Position numbers and translations under genes: made by a program. Shown here one piece after another: positions 24,430 through 38,357 of a stretch of 64,000 nucleotides of DNA (its first letter is position 1; each line of letters opens with the position of its first letter). The DNA lies in NCBI RefSeq assembly GCF_000143535.2, contig NC_037310.1:1-64000 (forward strand), in the 5' to 3' direction. The notes under the pieces are model-generated. The model was not told the origin of the DNA and searched no databases. It was given only the letters and a program-made list of their open reading frames with translations. The stretch is from Botrytis cinerea B05.10. Lineage: Eukaryota; Ascomycota; Leotiomycetes; Helotiales; Sclerotiniaceae.

Positions 24430-26351
24430 TTATTCTTTTCTTAACCTAGCACTTATTCCAAATGTTTATATAGGATATACTACCTCATTTAAAATATTAT
24501 TATTTTATAATCTTTTCTTATTCAATATAATTAATAACTTTTATAAACAAAAGAAAAGATTATATTTAATTCATCTTATTGAATCTTATAATTTCGAAAT
24601 ATCTTTTTATTCTCTATATAAATATTAAAAATATAAATACATTATTTCTTTTTTAGATTTTTTACAATGTATTGAGTATATCTATCAAAAATGAAAATAT
24701 AATATTTATAGTTTTATAAAGAATAATTGGAATAGTTTGGATTATCAAAAGGCTAAACTAAATAAAGAAAAGGAATATATAATTAATATTTCTTAAAAAG
24801 CAATAATTAAAATCTTATAATTATAAAAATAGAAATGTTTTTTATTAAAATATAAATTTGAAATATTTTATTGTGATTTACAAACTCTCAATAAATTAAT
24901 AAAAGCAAAAAAAAAGAAGAGATTAGAAAAGAAAAAGATTAAAAAGAAGTATATTAAAAAAGAAATAATAAATATTGATATTGTACTTATTTCTATTGAT
25001 TCTTCTTTTTTTGATTTCTTCAATTCTTTTTTATTTGAATTATTTGAAATAAATTTTGAAACTTTATTAACAAATATAAATACTTCAAATAAAATGCTTA
25101 TAACTTTTCAAAACAATTAAGATCTCTTTTCAATTCCTATATATTTTTTGAATATAAATAATCTAATTATTTGATTAAATATTTGATTTTATTTCTAATC
25201 TATTTGCAATCTAATATTATTTCAATATTGTATATAACATTTGAATTGATTAATTCAATTTCTATAAATAATATATTTAACATTTCTAATAATATTGATT
25301 CGAATAAGGATATATGGAATATTGAATAGATATTTATTATATTTAATAATTTCAATTAATAATTAATTGTTTCTATTATCTTATCAATTTTGAATAATTC
25401 TAGTTTTCTATAATCGAGTTTATTATTTAGTTTTTTGATTTCAATATTTCATTATAGCAAATAAACTTTATTTCTTTTTTTAAATATAGATTTTATATTA
25501 TATTTTATATTATAATATACTATTGTTTTAGAAAATATAAATCTTAAATCAAAAGTCAATTACTTTTAAAGATCTTTCAACTATTCAACTTATATTATTA
25601 CTAATTCAGCATTAACTTCTTATAATATCGGGATTTCATACACTTATAAATTAAATTCAAAATTAACTTATACTAAAATGATTTTCATAGTTTCCATTTC
25701 CAATATATTATATATGAATTGTATTATAAATAATAGTTCTATTTAATTATCTTATTAATAATTTATATAATATTTAAAATATACTTTTATTATTTGATTG
25801 ATTTTCTTTATTTAATTATTTATTTATAAATAAAAAAATATTAATAACTTTTTTTTGATATTTATAAATACTAATAAGATAATCCAGAATTTTGAAATAA
25901 AAAGCTTGTTTTGATTTGAGATTATTTCATTTAATATTTTATATATATTTATTATAATCTTTAGAAATATATATATTAATTATTTAATATTTTATATTTC
26001 CTTAAATAATATTATATATATAAATTTCATTAATTTGTTTATTATATTAAATATTATATTATATTTGATTTCTATAATAGAATCCTTTAAAAATAATAAT
26101 TTGATTATAAAATTTTATATAATGGATTTCTATAATTGAAAAGATATATCTAATATTTGAAATTAATTATATAAAGTATATTATAATGATTTGTTTTATA
26201 TATAGATATTATAATTCCCAATAATTTCTTTAATTATTATTTTCATTTATAAGAAATAATTGATTTCCTATATTTTTATAAATATTCTTATAATTCCTTG
26301 ATATTTATATATTAGTAATCTATATTATTTCATTATAAATTCCTTAATTAT

Positions 26352-26684
26352 TTAATTCGGAATATATACTTTTTTATAAAAATATATAATATTATTTTCT
26401 ATAATGAATTCTAATTTTATTATCTTATATATATATATAATAATAGTATTCTTATTATAATATAATTGGATTTGTTTCTTAAAGTAATTGTTTTCTAATA
26501 GGTGTATTGCTATAAATTGTAATATATTATAAATCAATGATTCGCTATCTTTTTTGAATATAATATATAACTTATACATTTTGTTTTTTTGATATTCTGA
26601 TTTTTGATTAAAAATATTGATTCTAATATTTTCTAATTTTTTGATATATAAAATTCTAAAATTATAATTAATTATAGTTTTCAA
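26352..26684 (-). pseudogene. Pol fragment between RNaseH and integrase (Ty3/gypsy)
   Basis: A 110-residue minus-strand reading keeps the pattern of the zone between RNaseH and integrase, ending NNIIYFYKKVYIPN. This resembles the xGLLYYRGRxYVP entry to the integrase zinc finger. It lies downstream of the reverse transcriptase fragment in the minus-strand sense, as expected for the Ty3 gene order. Confidence 0.55.
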
Positions 26685-27239
26685 TTATCTAATCTATTGT
26701 TTATTTAATTACTTTATTATAATAAAATAAATCAAATTTTTATAATCTATATATATCTATATTATATATCTCAATTCTTTTAAATATATTTGTTATTTTC
26801 TAAATATATTAATTATTATTAATAATTCTTTATTATATATTTTGTAATTCAATTTAATTAATAATAATTTTCAAAAATAAAATACAATTAATTAATATTT
26901 TCTATTTTGATTTGGTTAGCTTAGAATTGCTTTTATAACAAAATCTAAAAAATCTATTTCTATTATGATTTCTTTTTTTTAATCAAAAATCAATAATATT
27001 AACTTTTCTATTATTACTTATTTGAATATATTAAATAACTTTTATATTTTAATAATCTATTTAAAACTTTTTTAATCTTTTTTAATTAATATAATTAAAA
27101 ATATAATAATTTTTAAATAGTTTTTAATAAATTTTCTATAAAAATTAATAAATTTTAAAAAGAATTATACTTTTTTAATTATAATCGATTGTTTTTATTC
27201 AGATATTATTTTAATTTTGTTTTTATTTATTTTAAATCT

Positions 27240-27425
27240 TTAATTTGATATAATAAATTTCAAGAATTCTGTTTTTATAATATAGAATTTATATTTACTT
27301 AATTTGTATAATAAATCTATTTTAAATAAACTTTCAAAAATATTACTAATATTCTTAATATATTGAATTTTGTTATTTGAATATATTAAAATATTATTTA
27401 AATAATATATATAATAAATATTCAA
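27240..27425 (-). pseudogene. Reverse transcriptase fragment (Ty3/gypsy)
   Basis: YYLNNILIYS replaces YLDDILIYS, so both catalytic Asp residues read as Asn. The rest of the 61-residue reading is a close relative of the fragment at 360-545. Loss of both Asp fits G-to-A mutation of GAT/GAC codons. Confidence 0.75.
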
Positions 27426-29905
27426 ATATTATAATAATATATTATTTATAAACTTTATAAAAGTAATTGATATATTGATTAGCTTAAATAATATAATTTA
27501 ATATTTATATAATTTATATTTTGTTTTAAAAGCAATCTTTCATTTTTCGTTTTCTTTTATTCTAATCAAATAATAATTATTATATAAATTTATTTTAATA
27601 AATATTATAATTCCATTTAATTGATTTTTTAATTCTATAATTAATAAAAGTGAATATCAATCTTTCTTAATAAATATATTAAGCTTTTTATAATCTATAA
27701 TTAATCTATCGAATCTATTCTTTTTAGATATTTATATAATTAAATTAACTATTTGAAATACGGATTCCCTAATTTATTCTTTAATTAAATTATTATCAAT
27801 ATATTTTTTAAATTTTTTTAATTTATTAATTAATATTGAATAAATTGGAATATATATAAGTATTTTATCTTTCTTTAATATTATTTTATAATTTTATAAT
27901 TTATATTTCAATAAAGCCTTATAAATCCCTAATTTTTTAAAAATATATTTATATTTCTTATATTATTTTAATATCATAAACCTTTTTTTTACTTTAATTA
28001 TAATTTCATATTATATTATTAATTTTTATATTTATAAAGGAAATATATTAGTCTTCATTTTTAATAAAGAATTCTAAATTGAATATCCTATATTATTAAT
28101 ATTATTCATATTCAATTCTCTTTAATATATATTATATTTTATAAATACTTTTAACATATTCTTATAATCGCTTTTATATTAATCGAATATTACAATTCCT
28201 TATATTCAATCTATTTTCGAATTATATACTTTTAATTATAACATTCCTAAAATGATTTATTATTAATTTAATAATATAATATTAAACTATATAATCTTTA
28301 TATATTGAATTATATTTATTTATATTGAAATTGTTTTTTGTAAAATCTTTTTGTTAAATCTTATTAATTATTTATTAATTAATTGTAATCGATAAAGGTA
28401 TTGTTTTATTTGAAATAATATTTCCAAATACTTTATAATTTCTAATATAATAAAATTTCCTATAGCTTTTAAATTTATTATAATTAATTATATATATTCA
28501 TTTATTTAAATTTTATAATATATTTGTTTTGTTTGTTTTATTATATTCAATTACTAAATAACTTTACAAATTTCTTATAAAATTATATTGAAAATTAAAT
28601 CTTTATATATTATATTATTTTAATAATTCTTTGTTTTTCTTTTTTTAAGGAATCATTCGATTGTTTTTTTATTTAATCAATAGATTCTACAGAATTCATT
28701 ATAATAAGCTATTTAGCTTATTATAGTGTAATCCGTTTTTATCTCGTTTTGGTGATTTTCTTTTGTTATAAAGGGTATTAGGATTTTGTAATACTTTTGT
28801 TTTTATAAGTTTATTATATTCATATTTTTTTTATTTTATAGTAATTCCTTTAATAATTATTAGAATTCCTTAATAGTGAAAGTTTCAGTATTTTCGGATT
28901 TAATTGAGTTTTTTGGAATTATAAAGGTAATATTAAATTGACTTTTGTTAAATTTAGATTTGAAATTGCCCCTTTTTCCTTTTGTCTTTTTGTTTTAGTA
29001 GTTTATTGTTTAGTATCTTACTTTTCTATATTCAAAATATAAATTGTTTTTTTATTTTTATTTCTTTTTTGAGTTATTGTTCCCATTTGTGTAATATATA
29101 ATATTTAATTTTATAGGATTTCTGTATTTTTGAGGATTGTAATATAATCTATTTTTATTTTTGTAATAACGCTTTTGCTTTTGATTTCCTTAGGGTTTAT
29201 ATAATCTTTGATTTTGTTGATATTTATAAAAACAATTATTTGATTCAATAGAATTCTAAATTAGATTGTTTAGATTTGTATTTTCAATAAATCTTTTTAA
29301 TTTCAGTTTGATTTTTGATTTGAGTTTTTTGTAATAATGATTTATAATAGCGATTTCATTTTACTTAATTGTTTTAATATATTTTCGAAATTCTATAATA
29401 TATTTCAATATTAATTTTGTTTATTTAAAATTAAAGATCTTATTTTCCGTTATCTTTAATTTATTAGAATTTCCAAAGATTCTATAAGTTTCTATTTTAA
29501 ATCCTTCAAAACTATTAAAGATTATTCAAATAAATTATATACAATTCTTATCGTCATATTCGAAATAATTATACAAATATAATTAGATTTATTTGATTAC
29601 TTCACTTCGAAAATATAATACAATTTATATACTTTTGGATTCCTTAATAATGAATTTGTTTTTATTGAATCGAAAATAAATTTTAAATTGTAAAAGGAAA
29701 GTATCAAGCTTTTATCGATTATTTTAGTATTTATTTAATAAAGCGATTTTAAGGATTTTATTAATAATAATCTCCTTTAAAGTATTGATTATTTCGATAT
29801 TGTTAATATCTCCAATAAATTAATCTATAATAATAGCTCTGAATATTATATTAGTAATTGATTATTGAATTAATATTTGAAATAGAAATAATACTCAAAG
29901 TATTA

Positions 29906-30380
29906 TAGAAATTGTTTTTAAAATTATATAAAAATATTTAAAGATCTCTCGAAATAATTTAGATTAAATTTCAAATAGGAATTCAATAAGATTATAATTG
30001 ATTGCAATTTTTATAATTATAATAATAAAATTAATAATTATTATTTTGAATATAAAGTTTTATATTATAATAAATTTATTCCTTTATATAGATTTTCGTT
30101 TTTAGTATATTAATCTCTAAATAATTTTAATATAATAGATTATAATGAATTGCATTGCATTTTAAAAGTACTAATGTTTTTTGATGTTTTATTATATATT
30201 CAAGTTATATAAGTTTCAATATCTTAGTTTATCATTTTTATTTTTGAAATTAGTTTTCTAGAATATTTCTAATTCTAAATATAATTTTGTAAGAAGTTTG
30301 TAAAGTTATATTCCTTTTAATTCCAAGATTGATTTGTTATTTTGTGACTTCTGTTGATCTGTTATTAATCCGTTGTAATA
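29906..30380 (-). repeat. Right LTR of the 6.4-kb gypsy element
   Basis: This is the partner of 23954-24429 and aligns also with the telomeric LTR from 3028. Transposase sequence of the host transposon resumes immediately to the right. Confidence 0.7.
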
Positions 30381-30385
30381 TTATA

Positions 30386-31043
30386 CAATTGAATAATAAA
30401 AAAGAAAGAATACTTTTAATTATTGAAGTTATCAAAAAAAAACAAAAAACTTTCGATTCAAAAGATTGCTAAACTATATAATATCATATATACAATATTT
30501 ATTCGAAGAATAAATGGAACAATTTTTACAATTAAATTTCGATTATAGAATCTGAAATTTATTAAAATAGAAGAGCAAATGATTATTTTATATATTCTTG
30601 ATATAGATTTGAAAGGTTTTTCTTTTAAATTTAAAAAAATGAAAGATATAGTAAATCATATTTTCGAATCGAAAGAAGGAAAAGCTATTGAAAAGCTTTA
30701 AGTATATTGATTTGTAAAACAATATAAAGAATTAAAAATATATTTTAATTAAATTTATAATTTTCAAAAAGCTCTTTACAAGGATTTTAAGCTTTTTAAA
30801 GAGTGGTTTTGATTAATTGCAAATATATAAACAAAATATAATATTTTGAATAAAGATTTCTATAATTTTAATAAAATAGATTTTATAATAGGAATTATAT
30901 ATGTAGTAATAGTTGTTATTAGTATTAAAAGATATAATAGAAGTAAATTAGTATAATTAGGTAATCGAGAATGAACTATAGTAATTATATATAGGAATGG
31001 AGAGAATAAAACTATTTTCTTATTTCTAATAATTCAAGGACAG
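30386..31043 (+). pseudogene. N-terminal half of a pogo/Fot1-type transposase
   Basis: Read in one plus-strand frame, with stop codons from RIP, the stretch gives the order of a pogo transposase. There is a helix-turn-helix region ending in a RRINGT-like turn, then EEQMIILYILDIDLKGF, which matches the CENP-B-like EEQxIVxYILDLDxRGF zone, and a degenerate YNFNKIDFIIGI near the first catalytic Asp (DETG box). It stops exactly at the retrotransposon inserted at 31044; the remainder lies at 38358-38889. Confidence 0.65.
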
Positions 31044-31390
31044 TGTCAGGGTTCTATAGTAGAGAATATATCGGATAGGTTCTCAATAAGAGATAAGGAC
31101 CTCAAACAATTAAGTATATTTCAATTCAGTTAAAAACTAATTATATACCCTAACTAAATCTGAATATATACTAAACTTTATATAATTACTTATTTATATT
31201 AATTCTTTTTTATTAATCAATTCAATAATACTTTGATTTCTTAATATTATATTATTAATATTTAACTTTTCAAATCAAGTTTATAACTTTTTTGAATAAA
31301 AATTCTATAGTTATTTAAACTATAAATCCTTAATTTTCATTCCAAACTAATTCAAACTTATTTCAATTTAATAATTATATTCCTATAATA
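31044..31390 (-). repeat. Left LTR of the 7.3-kb element (outer part intact, inner part mutated)
   Basis: The first 90 or so bases keep G and C (TGTCAGGGTTC), whereas the last 60 are converted to A and T relative to the partner copy. Length equals the partner LTR exactly. Confidence 0.85.
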
Positions 31391-34300
31391 TAATACCCCC
31401 CTCTATACTTTTATTCTCGAAAACTTTTTTATTCAATTTCACAATCCTTTTATTCTATTTCTCTAATCTTTAATCTATTATATTCAAATTCTTTTCAAAA
31501 TATAAATTTATTTCATTCTTTATCAATTCATTATTTCTATATTTGATTATTAGATTACAATATTATATTATTCTAATAACTTTTTAAATATAATTTAAAA
31601 TTCTAATTTATTTTTGTTTGCTTTTTTTATTAACAATTTTTGTAATTATAATAATTTATAAAATAATTCTTTTATAAAACTTTTCTATTTTTTTTATTTC
31701 CTTTTATCTTTTAATATTTCTTTTTATTTTATAATAATTGTTTTACAAAATTTGCTTATTATATTATAATACCTTTTTTCTATTAATTTTTTAATATAAA
31801 ATTATTATCTTTATTATATCAAATATTTATTTTTCAATTCAGAATATCTATATATTTCGAATACAGATTGGATATATATATATTGTATTATATAGAATAA
31901 TATTTATAATAAGATATAAGGAATATTAATCTTTTTTAATTTCTTTATTTTATTTATTAATCTTTAGGCCTTTTTGTAATATAGATTCCTTTTTCTTTTA
32001 TAATTATAATTTGGGATATTATTGTAGTTATAGATTTATTCAATAATTGGATTACTATTGATATTGTCTTTTTTATACTTCCTTCGGATTCTATTAATAT
32101 TGATTCAATTGTAATATATCAAAATCTTTAAAAACTAATTCAGTATATTAAGGATTATATCAATTTATATAATAGTGTTATAGCTTTTTGTATTATTTTT
32201 ATTAAGCAATTTTATAAAAAGATAATTAACAAATAGAATTATTCTAGTAATCCTTTTCAATAGTATTAGAATTTGTATAAAGTTTTTCAATATTTTTTTT
32301 GAATATTGTAAATTCTATCCATCCCCATCATTATTAATATTAAAGGAAAAGAGGTTACTTCTTTTTAAAAGGTAATCCTATTTCGGATTGATTTCTTGAT
32401 ATATAAGCTATAGATATAGAATATCTAATCTTATTAGAATATAAATTTCTAGATTTTATTTAATATTATTTCTAAGGTTATTGATTTTCCTTATTCAAAT
32501 GGATAAGATTTATAATAACAATTCTTTTATAATTATAAAAACTCTTTCATTTTTTATAGATTAAGAGTATATTTAATTTCTAGATTAATTTAAATTGAGG
32601 ATTTTTTTTTGTAATAAATATTAGATTTTCCTTGATCTTTCTTTTTTTTATTTGATTATTTTAGATTCTTTTTATTTCTATTTCTAATTATATTATTTAA
32701 ATATCTTTTATAAATTTTTTAGATTTGGAAATACTAATAGCTATATATTATAATTTTTTAATCATTTTTATTATTGAATTAAATATTCCTTTTCTGATTT
32801 CTTTATTCTATATACAATAATCCTTTTTATTTCCTATTCCTTTTTATTTTCCTTTTTTAATTTCGAATATTCTTTGATAAGATAGTAATTTGAATTCATT
32901 TTCTTTACTATTTTATATTTCTTTAATAATGAGATATGAAATACACTATATAATTTTTTATATAAACTTGAAAGCTCTAATTAATATATATATTTTCCTT
33001 TGATATTCTTTATTCTAAATAATCCTATTATATAAGATTCCAATTTTCATTTTATATTTTTTCCTTTTTATATTTTCTTATTTTTGATTTAAATATTTTT
33101 TATCAAAAATAATATTTAATTATTTATTATAAAATATATTTATTTATATTTTTTATTATAATATTTCTTTTAATTTTATTATACTTTATTTTATAAATTT
33201 CTAAGATTATTTTAAAGCTTTTATAATTATTATATCTTTTTTTTTGTGTTTAATATTTTCTTTATAGAGTTTATAGCTTTATAGTTTTATAATACTTTTA
33301 AATTATAGTTATAATATATAAAGAAAAGTAAATATTTTAGGTTTGAATATATTGAATTATTATATATAAATTCTATTATAATTAATTTTAGATTTCATTT
33401 CCCCTATTCCTTTTTAATATATATTTATAAATAATATTCTAATATTTTATTTTGCTTTTTTATTTATTTATTTATTTAAAAATAAAAAATTGTATTAAAA
33501 TATCTTTTTATTTTTATATAAAAATAAAAGATTAATTAAAAAGTATTAATAAAAACTATTCTTTTATTAAATATAATATTTTTAGATATTTCAAATTTTG
33601 AAAATATCTTGAATTATAATTGGAATATTAATTTTATAATATCTAATATTTTATAATATAAAATATATCTTATCATTTTTGTAAATCTATTTATAATTAT
33701 TAAGATATTATTGAAAGATTAATTCTTATCTTTTTTATTTTCAATAAATAATAGATTTGTTATAAAATCTATTAATATTTTGAATCAAGATTGAATTAAA
33801 TATAATAAATTTTTTAATTATTTATATAATTTATATTATTATATTTTATTATATTAATAAAAATTGTATTTCTTTATATATTTTTTATATTCTTTTTGTA
33901 TTCTTTATTATATATAATTTTATTTTAATAATTCTATTGTTTTTTTTTTATCAAAATACTTTGTAAATATATTATTGTAATATAATCAAAAAAGCTTTGC
34001 TTTTAATATAGAATTATTGAATATTAGAATTCGATTATTTATATATAATATTCTATTTTTTAGATTACATTTCTTTTTTGAATTAATATTTACTTTAAGT
34101 TTTATATATTCCAAATCCATTCCCTAAATAATTCAAATAATTTTTAATAATAATTCTATTTTAATTTTATAAACAATTACAATTATAATAATCATTTTAA
34201 TCTAAATTCTTGAAATAATTAATATACTTTCTATTAATAACTATAAATTATAATCAATAAGATTCCAATTTTTCTTATTCTCTTTTTCTTTTCGAATATC

Positions 34301-35189
34301 GAAATTAATTGCAATATTAATTTATATTTATTCAAATAATATATTATTATTTACAAATCCTTTAAATCCTAAATTTTTAATATAATCTATTATATAATTA
34401 ATAACTAATCTCCCTAAAATATTATTAAAAATAACTTTAATAAATTTTATAAACTCCAGTTTCTTATCAAAACCTTTTTTATAAATTTCTATTATTTTAA
34501 TATATACTTTTTCTTTCATTTTCTTTTGAAATATAGGAAATCAAATAATATCTTTATTTTTATTATTATCTATATAATCTAATTTTCTATTAAGCCTATT
34601 TATAGAATTAATAAATCCCTTTCGATAATAAATATTAAAATTATATTGAAACAAATATATTATATATCTAATTTACTTCTAATTCAATTATTAAACTGAA
34701 ATAAAATATTTCAGATTATTATAATCAATTATAATTTCAATATTGAATTATATCCCTTCTAAATATCTTCTCCCTTTTTTAAAACATTTTATAATAATTA
34801 AAAACTTTTAATTATAAATAATATATCAATACTTTAACAACTCTATTTTTCTTAATTAAAATATTATTAAATATTAATACTTTTATTTCCTATTCCTTTT
34901 GAAATCAAATTATTAAAATAATACCCCTTTCAAAATCTCCCTAAAGATATCGATTTCTATCTTATATATTAAATTAAAATCAAAATACTAAAATATTAAT
35001 ACTTTCTAAAATCTCTTTTTTAATATTAAAAAACTAATCAATTCTTATATTATTATATTGAATAATTTAAACTTCTTTTCTTATTTTATTTTTATTAATA
35101 TATTAATAAATTTAAAGATTATCCAAAAATATTGATATATAAATCTTCAATAGAAATTAACAAACTTTAAAAATATTTGAATTTCTCAA

Positions 35190-35460
35190 AATAATTTAGG
35201 TTTTGATTATTTAGAAATAATTTATATTCGTTTTAGATTCATTACCATTTTATTTATTATAATAATAAATTCCAAAAATTCTATTTTTATTATATCAAAT
35301 TTATATTTATTTAATTTAATAAATAACTTATATTACCAAAGCTTTTTCAATCCTTTTTTAATATATTTATAATAATCTATTTTATTTTTAAAATATATTA
35401 AAATATTATTCAAATATATTATTATGAAATTATTTAATAATCTAAACAAAACCCGATTAA
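35190..35460 (-). pseudogene. Decayed reverse-transcriptase-like stretch in the 7.3-kb element
   Basis: The nucleotide pattern is similar to the minus-strand reverse transcriptase fragments at 360-545 and 27240-27425, but too many stops remain for a clean reading. It is offered only as support for the orientation of the element. Confidence 0.35.
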
Positions 35461-37572
35461 TATATAATTGAAATATAACTAGAATATTGATTAATCCAAA
35501 TAATATTATATAATATTCAAATAATCCATATTATATTCTAAAAACTATTTTCTATTTATTCTTAAACTTAATTCAAATACAATAATATATATTTCTAATA
35601 TTAAATTTAATAAAGATCTTTATATATATTAATTGATTTAATATTTTATTAATTAATAATAATGGATATCAATCTTTCATTATTATTTCATTCAAATTTT
35701 TATAATCTATATATAATTTAAGGGATTTATTCTTTTTAAATACAAACAAAATCAGAATTCCTATTAAACTAATTGAATACTAAATCTATCTCTTTTTTAA
35801 TATTATTTCTAAATATTTTTATAATACTATCAATTAAAATTTGAACAAATTATATAATAATAGGAATAATAGTTTTCCGATTATTTTAATTTTATAAAAA
35901 AATTCTTTTATTTTGATTAATATATTGATTTTTGTATTATTAAATATATTTATAAATTCCCAATACTTTTTCGAAATCTTTATAATTATATTTTTAATTA
36001 AATAAATTCGACTTTCTTAATTATATTAATATTATATTTAGTTTTATAAACAATTATATTTGAAAATAAATTGAATATATATTTGATCCTTTTTCGATAG
36101 TTTTATTATTATTATTACTAGCTTATTATTTAATTTTTCAATTACTATTCTATTAAATTCTTTTACAATTAAAATTTCAATATTGAATATTTCCGAATCT
36201 TCTTTATAACTTTACTAACTCCTTTTTCAATTATATACTCCCTTTTTTATTTATTATAAAAAAGATAATCCTAAAATAAGCTTTTATTTATTACAATAAT
36301 ATTTATAAAAAGTTATTTAGAATTTTTTTATTGCTTTTAATAAATCAAAGACTTTTATAAATATTAAATATTCTCCCCAAATAAATACTTCTTTTCCAAT
36401 AATTTCTTTTACTTTATATAATCTATTCCTAATATCTTATAAATTGTATTGTTTAATTATTAATTTATCGATTATATTTAAATCGATTAAGGAATCGATT
36501 GTTTTTTATTCTCTATATTATATTATATAATTATTATTATAAATCGAACATCTGATTATTATTCGCTGTATATTTGAATTAATAATATCAGTATTATTTA
36601 TTAATCCGATTCATTTTTTAATCTCTTTATAACCTGGTTGTAATTCATTGTTTTTATAATATTGATTCGTTTTCTATTCGGATATATATTATTTATAATA
36701 ATATATTTCTTTTTTCTATATAAGAAATAAATTAGGTTTTTTTTTAAATTAAATCAGATATTTCCAAAATTAATTATATTTTTAATATATATTATTTCCG
36801 GATTAAATATTGCCCTAAATTATATATTGATATTAATTAATATTATTCGATTCCTTTGATTCCCTATTGTACTATCTTGTTCTATATTATTACAATAGTT
36901 TTTTCAATTATATTCGAATTGATTTACTATAACAATTGCTTCTTCTATTATAACAGAAATTATAATAACTTCAATAAGTTTATTCCTTAAAGATATCTTT
37001 AATCCTTATACAAATTTATTTATACAAACTCCCTTCAAAATACCCTCCAATTCACTTTCATATTCAACTAAAATAACTATATACTCCTAAATACTTCTAA
37101 TCCCTTATTACAATTCAAACCATTTAAATAAGGTTTCCTAATACCTTGCCTAAAAGATTTATATCAAATTATATAGAAATATAATAAATTTTCCCCAAAT
37201 CAATTTTTATAATAACATTTTTATATTTACCTAATATTTAATCAGAATTCCCCCTAAAAATATAATAACCCAAAATATTCAATACAATTCTTTTTTATAT
37301 ATCAATAATATAATCTCAAAAACATTTTTATACCCCCTTATAAATTTATAAAACTTTTTTATTAATTCTTTATAATATTCCTTAAATATTACAAACTTTC
37401 TATTCCTTTTCTAATCTATCATTTCCTTTTTCTTTTTTTTATTTTCTTTCTAATTTAATCCTAAATTGTAAATCAAAAATAAACCACAAACAATCCATTT
37501 CCAATCCATCTCCTTCTTTTTATTCAAGATATATATAACCTATTCTAATTCTTTCTCTTATTTCTCCAACTT

Positions 37573-37890
37573 TTAAAATTCACTTTCTTCCCTACCCAAC
37601 CCTAATCCTTCAAACTCCATTACTGTAAAAGAGTAGAAGGTGGTAATGGTCACACAAGAAAAGCCTTCGCATATACCAAGCATAGAGCAAGTGGCTACAC
37701 GTAGTAAAATGGGGTGAATCGCTACATCGCGACAGCGAGGTGAGGGAGACGGTAAGAGCTGGGCACTCAATTCTTCAGAAGACAACTTTAGAAGGTAGAA
37801 AATTCGATGATATTTTTAGGTCTACAGAAGAGAAGCTATAAATACTAAACGTTGGTAGCACGTGACCCTAAAGTCACGTGTTTTCACTCT
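37573..37890. other. GC-normal island inside the RIP-decayed retrotransposon
   Basis: About 320 bases of ordinary composition interrupt an otherwise AT-rich element. A 70-codon minus-strand frame exists but has no ATG and no family resemblance. It contains the perfect inverted repeat CACGTGAC-6 bases-GTCACGTG (37859-37880). It lies next to the 5' LTR in the element's own sense, where a leader or early gag would be. Confidence 0.6.
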
Positions 37891-38005
37891 CACATTACTT
37901 AAAATATTTGAAAACTTTCTAATAACAATAATAATACACTTAAAGTATTATCTCTATCCAATATATTAACTACCTTCTTTTCTAAAATAAATAATATAAT
38001 TAATT

Positions 38006-38352
38006 TATCAAAATTCTATAATAAAAAATATATTAAATAGATTTTCAATAAAAAATAAAAACCTCAAATAATTAAATATATTTCAATTCAATCAAAAACT
38101 AATTATATACCCTAATCAAACCCAAATATATACTAAACTCTATATAATTATTTATTTATATTAATTCCTTTTTATTAATCAATTCAATAATACTTCGATT
38201 CCTTAATATTATATTATTGATATTTAACTTTTCAAGCCAAGTTTGTAGCTCTTTTGGATAAGAATTCTATACTTACTTAAGCTATAGATCCTTAGCCCTC
38301 ATCCCGGGCTGGTCCGGGCTCGTCCCGGCTTAGTAATCGTGTCCCCGTGACA
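38006..38352 (-). repeat. Right LTR of the 7.3-kb element (outer part intact, inner part mutated)
   Basis: The first part is converted (TATCAAAATTC), whereas the outer part after about 38225 is GC-normal (CATCCCGGGCTGG, ending CCCGTGACA). This is the mirror image of the left LTR. Confidence 0.85.
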
Positions 38353-38357
38353 GACAG

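Larger units (their letters stand above)
23954..30380 (-). mobile_element. Nested Ty3/gypsy retrotransposon, about 6.4 kb, RIP-decayed
   Basis: Direct repeats of about 475 bases (23954-24429 and 29906-30380) bound an AT-rich interior. The order of minus-strand pol pieces, reverse transcriptase at 27240-27425 and then the RNaseH-integrase linker at 26352-26684, fits a minus-strand element. It belongs to the same family as the telomeric copy. The left LTR begins TGGGAGCTGCC, largely unmutated, where the right LTR reads TAGAAATTGTT. No clean target duplication was found. Confidence 0.75.
31044..38352 (-). mobile_element. Complete-length LTR retrotransposon with GACAG target duplication
   Basis: Two direct repeats of exactly 347 bases (31044-31390, 38006-38352) bound a 7,309-bp element. 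Intact ends read TGTCAG... and ...GTGACA. GACAG lies directly outside both ends (31039-31043 and 38353-38357), a perfect 5-bp target duplication. A purine run AGAGGGGGG on the minus strand (31396-31404) next to the left LTR, and a reverse-transcriptase-like minus-strand stretch around 35190-35460, indicate minus-strand orientation and a Ty3/gypsy type. The interior is heavily RIP-decayed except about 37573-37890. Confidence 0.85.

Noticed and set aside
24680..25020. Lysine-rich plus-strand reading that might be a third transposase tail
   Set aside because: It has a KKKR-type run but no adjoining conserved box. AT-rich decay alone can produce lysine-rich readings, so I did not call it.
30379..30383. 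TATTA as target duplication of the 6.4-kb gypsy element (with 23949-23953)
   Set aside because: It requires an LTR end without the usual CA/TA terminus and is a low-complexity match in AT-rich DNA.
34328..34519. Minus-strand 63-codon frame as a gene
   Set aside because: It is an AT-rich reading inside the 7.3-kb element without recognisable pol motifs.
37573..37785. Minus-strand 70-codon frame as a real gene
   Set aside because: It has no ATG, no splice partners and no family resemblance, and it lies inside a retrotransposon.
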